Shown piece after piece: positions 61,550 to 64,000 of a stretch of DNA of 64,000 bases. Each line of letters starts with the position of its first letter. The first letter of the stretch is position 1. Location: the NCBI GenBank assembly GCA_903820505.1, contig CAIJHQ010000062.1:62001-126000 (forward strand), in the 5' to 3' direction. Below the pieces are notes generated by a model that was given only the letters and a program-made list of their open reading frames with translations, ran no database searches and was not told where the DNA came from. The DNA is from Candidatus Omnitrophota bacterium (GTDB lineage Bacteria > Omnitrophota > Omnitrophia > Omnitrophales > Aquincolibacteriaceae). Both the position numbers and the translations under genes were made by a program.

Positions 61550-62038
61550 TCAATGACCCGTATGACCGAAACCGCCGGCACCCCGGCACGTTCCGTCAAG
61601 GTTATCGACTACCTCAAGCCTCGCCTTTACCACCCGGGCAAAGACCATTTGGGCGATCCGCATGCCGCGGGTGACGGTGAAAGCGTCTTTGCCATGATTG
61701 ATCATGATGATCTGGATCTCGCCGCGATAGTCGGCGTCAATGGTCCCGGGAGTATTGAGAAGTGTGATCCCGTGTTTAATGGCCAATCCGCTGCGTGGCC
61801 GGATCTGGGCCTCGGTTCCGGGAGGCAGGGAAACAACAATGCCGGTGGGGACCAAAACCCGGTCCCCCGGTTGAAGTACCACGGGACTCTGGCAAGCGGC
61901 AAGCAAGTCCACACCGCTCGCTCCCTCGGTCATGTACTGGGGAATGGACAGACCCTCAAAGTGAGGGAGCGTCTTGATCTGAACCGTCAGCGTTTCTTTC
62001 ACTTCAACGACGGGACCGGCCTCTGCCGCCGCGGTCAT
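61550..62038 (-). CDS. dut: dUTP diphosphatase
   Basis: 162 aa from ATG 62038. Motifs in order: [44 protein letters not shown] and the C-terminal GGFGHTG (Ser of GGFGSTG replaced by His). It hydrolyses dUTP to dUMP, keeping uracil out of DNA. A TTG start at 62071 is possible but ATG 62038 fits the family. It overlaps the 3' end of pnp by 35 nt. Confidence 0.93.
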   Translation of the reverse strand: MTAAAEAGPVVEVKETLTVQIKTLPHFEGLSIPQYMTEGASGVDLLAACQSPVVLQPGDRVLVPTGIVVSLPPGTEAQIRPRSGLAIKHGITLLNTPGTIDADYRGEIQIIMINHGKDAFTVTRGMRIAQMVFARVVKARLEVVDNLDGTCRGAGGFGHTGH

Positions 62039-64000
62039 CTCGATCGCGCCTCGGAGGAGCGGCTTCCACAACGGTTCGCTGGTCTTCGGGAAGGATCGGG
62101 ATCCCGCCCGGAACAGCCTGTTTGATGCTCAGACTGACCTTGCCGCGTTCGTCGACTCCGACGACCTTCACGGAGATCTTATCTCCCACGCGGAGATAAT
62201 CGCCCGCGCTCTTCACAAAACCTTCCGTGATCTCGGAAACATGGCACAAGCCGTCTTTCCCGGGAAGGATCTCGCAGAAAGCGCCGAACGGCATCAATTT
62301 CTGGACCGTGCTCTCATAGATCCTGCCGATCTCGGGTTCTTCGGTGACCGCCTGAACGCGCGCGATCGCGGCATCGGCGGACTTGCTGTCCACCGCAGCG
62401 ATGAAAACGCGCCCGTCATCTTCGATATCGATCTTCGCACCGGTCTCCTCGACGATCTTGCGGATATTCTTGCCTCCGGGGCCGATAAGTTCCCCGATCT
62501 TCTCCGGATCGATCTTGAGGGTGGTAATGCGCGGAGCGTAAAGCGAAAGTTCTTTAGGCGCCGCGAGATGACCGGTCATGATCTCGAGGATCTTGAACCG
62601 TGCCTGCTTGGCATGGTCAAAAGCTTCCTTGAGAATATCTTCCGTCACCCCGTCGATCTTGAGGTCCATTTGGAGCGCGGTAAGACCTTCGCGGGTCCCC
62701 GCCGCCTTGAAATCCATATCCCCCAGGTGATCCTCGATCCCGGCGATGTCGGTCAGAACCTTCCAGCGGTTCTTGTCCGTGACAAGGCCGATCGCGATAC
62801 CCGCGACTGGGGCCTTGATCGGAACGCCGCCGTCCATCAGGGCGAGTGTGCCGCCGCAAACGGTCGCCATCGAACTGGACCCGTTGGATTCCAGAATGTC
62901 CGAAACCAGACGGATCGTGTACGGAAAATCCTCCTGGGACGGAACGACCGCTTCGAGAGCTCTTTCCGCAAGCGCACCGTGGCCGATCTCTCGGCGACCC
63001 ACGCCGCGGTTCGGTCCGACCTCGCCGACGCTGAAGTGCGGGAAATTATAATGGAGCATGAACCGTTTGGACTGTTCCCCTTCGAGCGCGTCCACGGTCT
63101 GCTCGTCTTCTCCTGTGCCGAGCGTGGTGACGCTCAAACTTTGCGTTTGCCCGCGGGTAAAAAGGGAAGAACCGTGGGTCCTCGGAAGAACGCCCGTCTC
63201 GCAGGTGATCGGACGGATGTCCCGTTCGCCGCGCCCGTCCGGACGCTTTCCCTGCGAGAGAATGACGCCGCGGACCTTCGCATATTCGAGCTTCGAAAAA
63301 ACGATCTTCACATAGGCCTCATTAAAACCCTCGGCCTTGGTGTCGCACTGCGCAAGGGCCTTGTCATAAAGCTTCTTGAAGAATTCTTCCTGGTCTTCTT
63401 TGGAAGGCAATCCGAACGCCTTTTCAAATTCGTTCTCCACCGCGTCTTTGATCTTCTTCTCAAGATCCGCGGGGATCTCGATCGTTTTCACGGCTTTTTT
63501 CACTTTTCCGGCCTTCTTCTTCAGCTCAAGCTGGAGCTTCACCGTCTTCTTGATCGCTTCATGCCCGAATCGGATGGCCTCGAGCATCTTCTCTTCCGAG
63601 ATCTCCTTTGCGCCGGCTTCGATCATCACGACCTTCTCCGTCGTGCCCGCAAGCACCAGATCAAGGACGCTCTTCTCGAGCTCCTGATGCGTGGGATTGG
63701 CGATAAAATTACCGTCCACCAGCCCGACGCGGACGGCGCCGAGGGCTGTTTCATAAGGAATGTCCGAGATCATGAGCGCGGTCGATGCGGCGATCATGGC
63801 AAAAACCTCCGTCGGATTTTCCCCGTCGAAGGAAAGAACGGTCACCGAGATCTGCACCTCGTTGAGGTAATCTTCCGGAAAAAGAGGTCGGAGAGGCCGG
63901 TCGATCAAGCGGGAGGTCAGGATCTCCTTTTCGGAGGGGCGTCCTTCCCTCTTGAAGAACCCGCCCGGGATCCTGCCGGCGGCGTAGGTCCGTTCACGGT
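62004..64000 (-). CDS. pnp: Polynucleotide phosphorylase, 5' end beyond window
   Basis: The frame is open to the window edge; the internal ATG at 63908 is not the start, because the upstream codons continue the conserved [27 protein letters not shown] block. It has two RNase PH domains separated by an all-helical region ([33 protein letters not shown] marks the second), then KH ([19 protein letters not shown]) and S1 ([33 protein letters not shown]) domains. It degrades RNA from the 3' end with phosphate and is part of the degradosome. The C-terminal tail is Arg/Asp/Gly-rich. Confidence 0.97.
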   Translation of the reverse strand, partial: RERTYAAGRIPGGFFKREGRPSEKEILTSRLIDRPLRPLFPEDYLNEVQISVTVLSFDGENPTEVFAMIAASTALMISDIPYETALGAVRVGLVDGNFIANPTHQELEKSVLDLVLAGTTEKVVMIEAGAKEISEEKMLEAIRFGHEAIKKTVKLQLELKKKAGKVKKAVKTIEIPADLEKKIKDAVENEFEKAFGLPSKEDQEEFFKKLYDKALAQCDTKAEGFNEAYVKIVFSKLEYAKVRGVILSQGKRPDGRGERDIRPITCETGVLPRTHGSSLFTRGQTQSLSVTTLGTGEDEQTVDALEGEQSKRFMLHYNFPHFSVGEVGPNRGVGRREIGHGALAERALEAVVPSQEDFPYTIRLVSDILESNGSSSMATVCGGTLALMDGGVPIKAPVAGIAIGLVTDKNRWKVLTDIAGIEDHLGDMDFKAAGTREGLTALQMDLKIDGVTEDILKEAFDHAKQARFKILEIMTGHLAAPKELSLYAPRITTLKIDPEKIGELIGPGGKNIRKIVEETGAKIDIEDDGRVFIAAVDSKSADAAIARVQAVTEEPEIGRIYESTVQKLMPFGAFCEILPGKDGLCHVSEITEGFVKSAGDYLRVGDKISVKVVGVDERGKVSLSIKQAVPGGIPILPEDQRTVVEAAPPRRDRDDRGGRGRSRR

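Overview
The window reads as a chromosomal segment of a Gram-negative-type bacterium with a moderately GC-rich genome (mid-50s percent by eye). A 2,473-residue exported protein with repeated ARSEVR linkers, many orphan radical-SAM and membrane proteins, an LpxL-like acyltransferase (lipid A type outer membrane), queuosine recycling (QueH) and type III pantothenate kinase together suggest a member of Candidatus Omnitrophota (OP3) or a close PVC-group relative. That assignment is inference; no rRNA operon is present to prove it.

Layout. 0-4.8 kb: coaX, then a heat-shock locus in the unusual order groEL-groES-groEL, with a perfect CIRCE operator and sigma70-like promoter before the first groEL only. 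4.8-14 kb: an APC amino-acid permease and the giant exported protein, both on the minus strand. The giant protein has a TraB/ChaN-like N-terminal region, two degenerate GGDEF-like modules and low-complexity linkers. 14-18.5 kb: an accessory stretch with a tRNA-Asn(GUU) gene split by a 631-nt group I intron that carries an HNH endonuclease ORF in the P1 loop. Partial tRNA copies lie on both sides, followed by four related structured intergenic elements around a radical-SAM gene and a small membrane protein.

18.5-32 kb: envelope and stress genes (DUF900 lipoprotein, a five-repeat FDW protein, SYLF protein, BioF2/FemAB-like protein with an SMR pair, UV-dimer glycosylase, CheY-like regulator, a K+-channel/ECF-S-like fusion, DEAD-box helicase, phosphoglycerate mutase, exported rubrerythrin, HemW-like protein). 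32-46 kb: a c-di-AMP (ydaO) riboswitch before a KimA-like permease, a dicarboxylate symporter, MFS and ICMT-like proteins, homospermidine synthase, a cupin/Fe-ADH pair, LpxL-like acyltransferase, an RlmD-type RNA methyltransferase, a BaiN/HI0933-type flavoprotein and YgiQ.

46-52 kb is a metal-transport district. It holds an ArsP_2-type exporter with a His/Cys loop, an NRAMP-related transporter linked to a 69-aa membrane peptide and a PRC/MgtE_N/CBS protein, and a micro-operon of two Lys/Cys-rich peptides plus an ArsP-like permease. 52-64 kb: pseudouridine synthase, further radical-SAM and membrane proteins (TspO, DedA, DUF486, ICMT), flavin reductase, a fluoride channel split over two overlapping frames with its DUF190 partner, then QueH, a Trm112-like protein, FtsK, Dut and the 3' part of pnp, which runs off the window.

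The best-supported novelty is the tRNA-Asn group I intron. A ten-base guide sequence pairs with both exons and fixes the splice sites, and it contains the stop codon of the homing endonuclease. The Lys-rich tetracysteine peptide operon, the intergenic RNA-like family at 15.4-18.5 kb and the Shine-Dalgarno-like ARSEVR linker repeats are the next most interesting.
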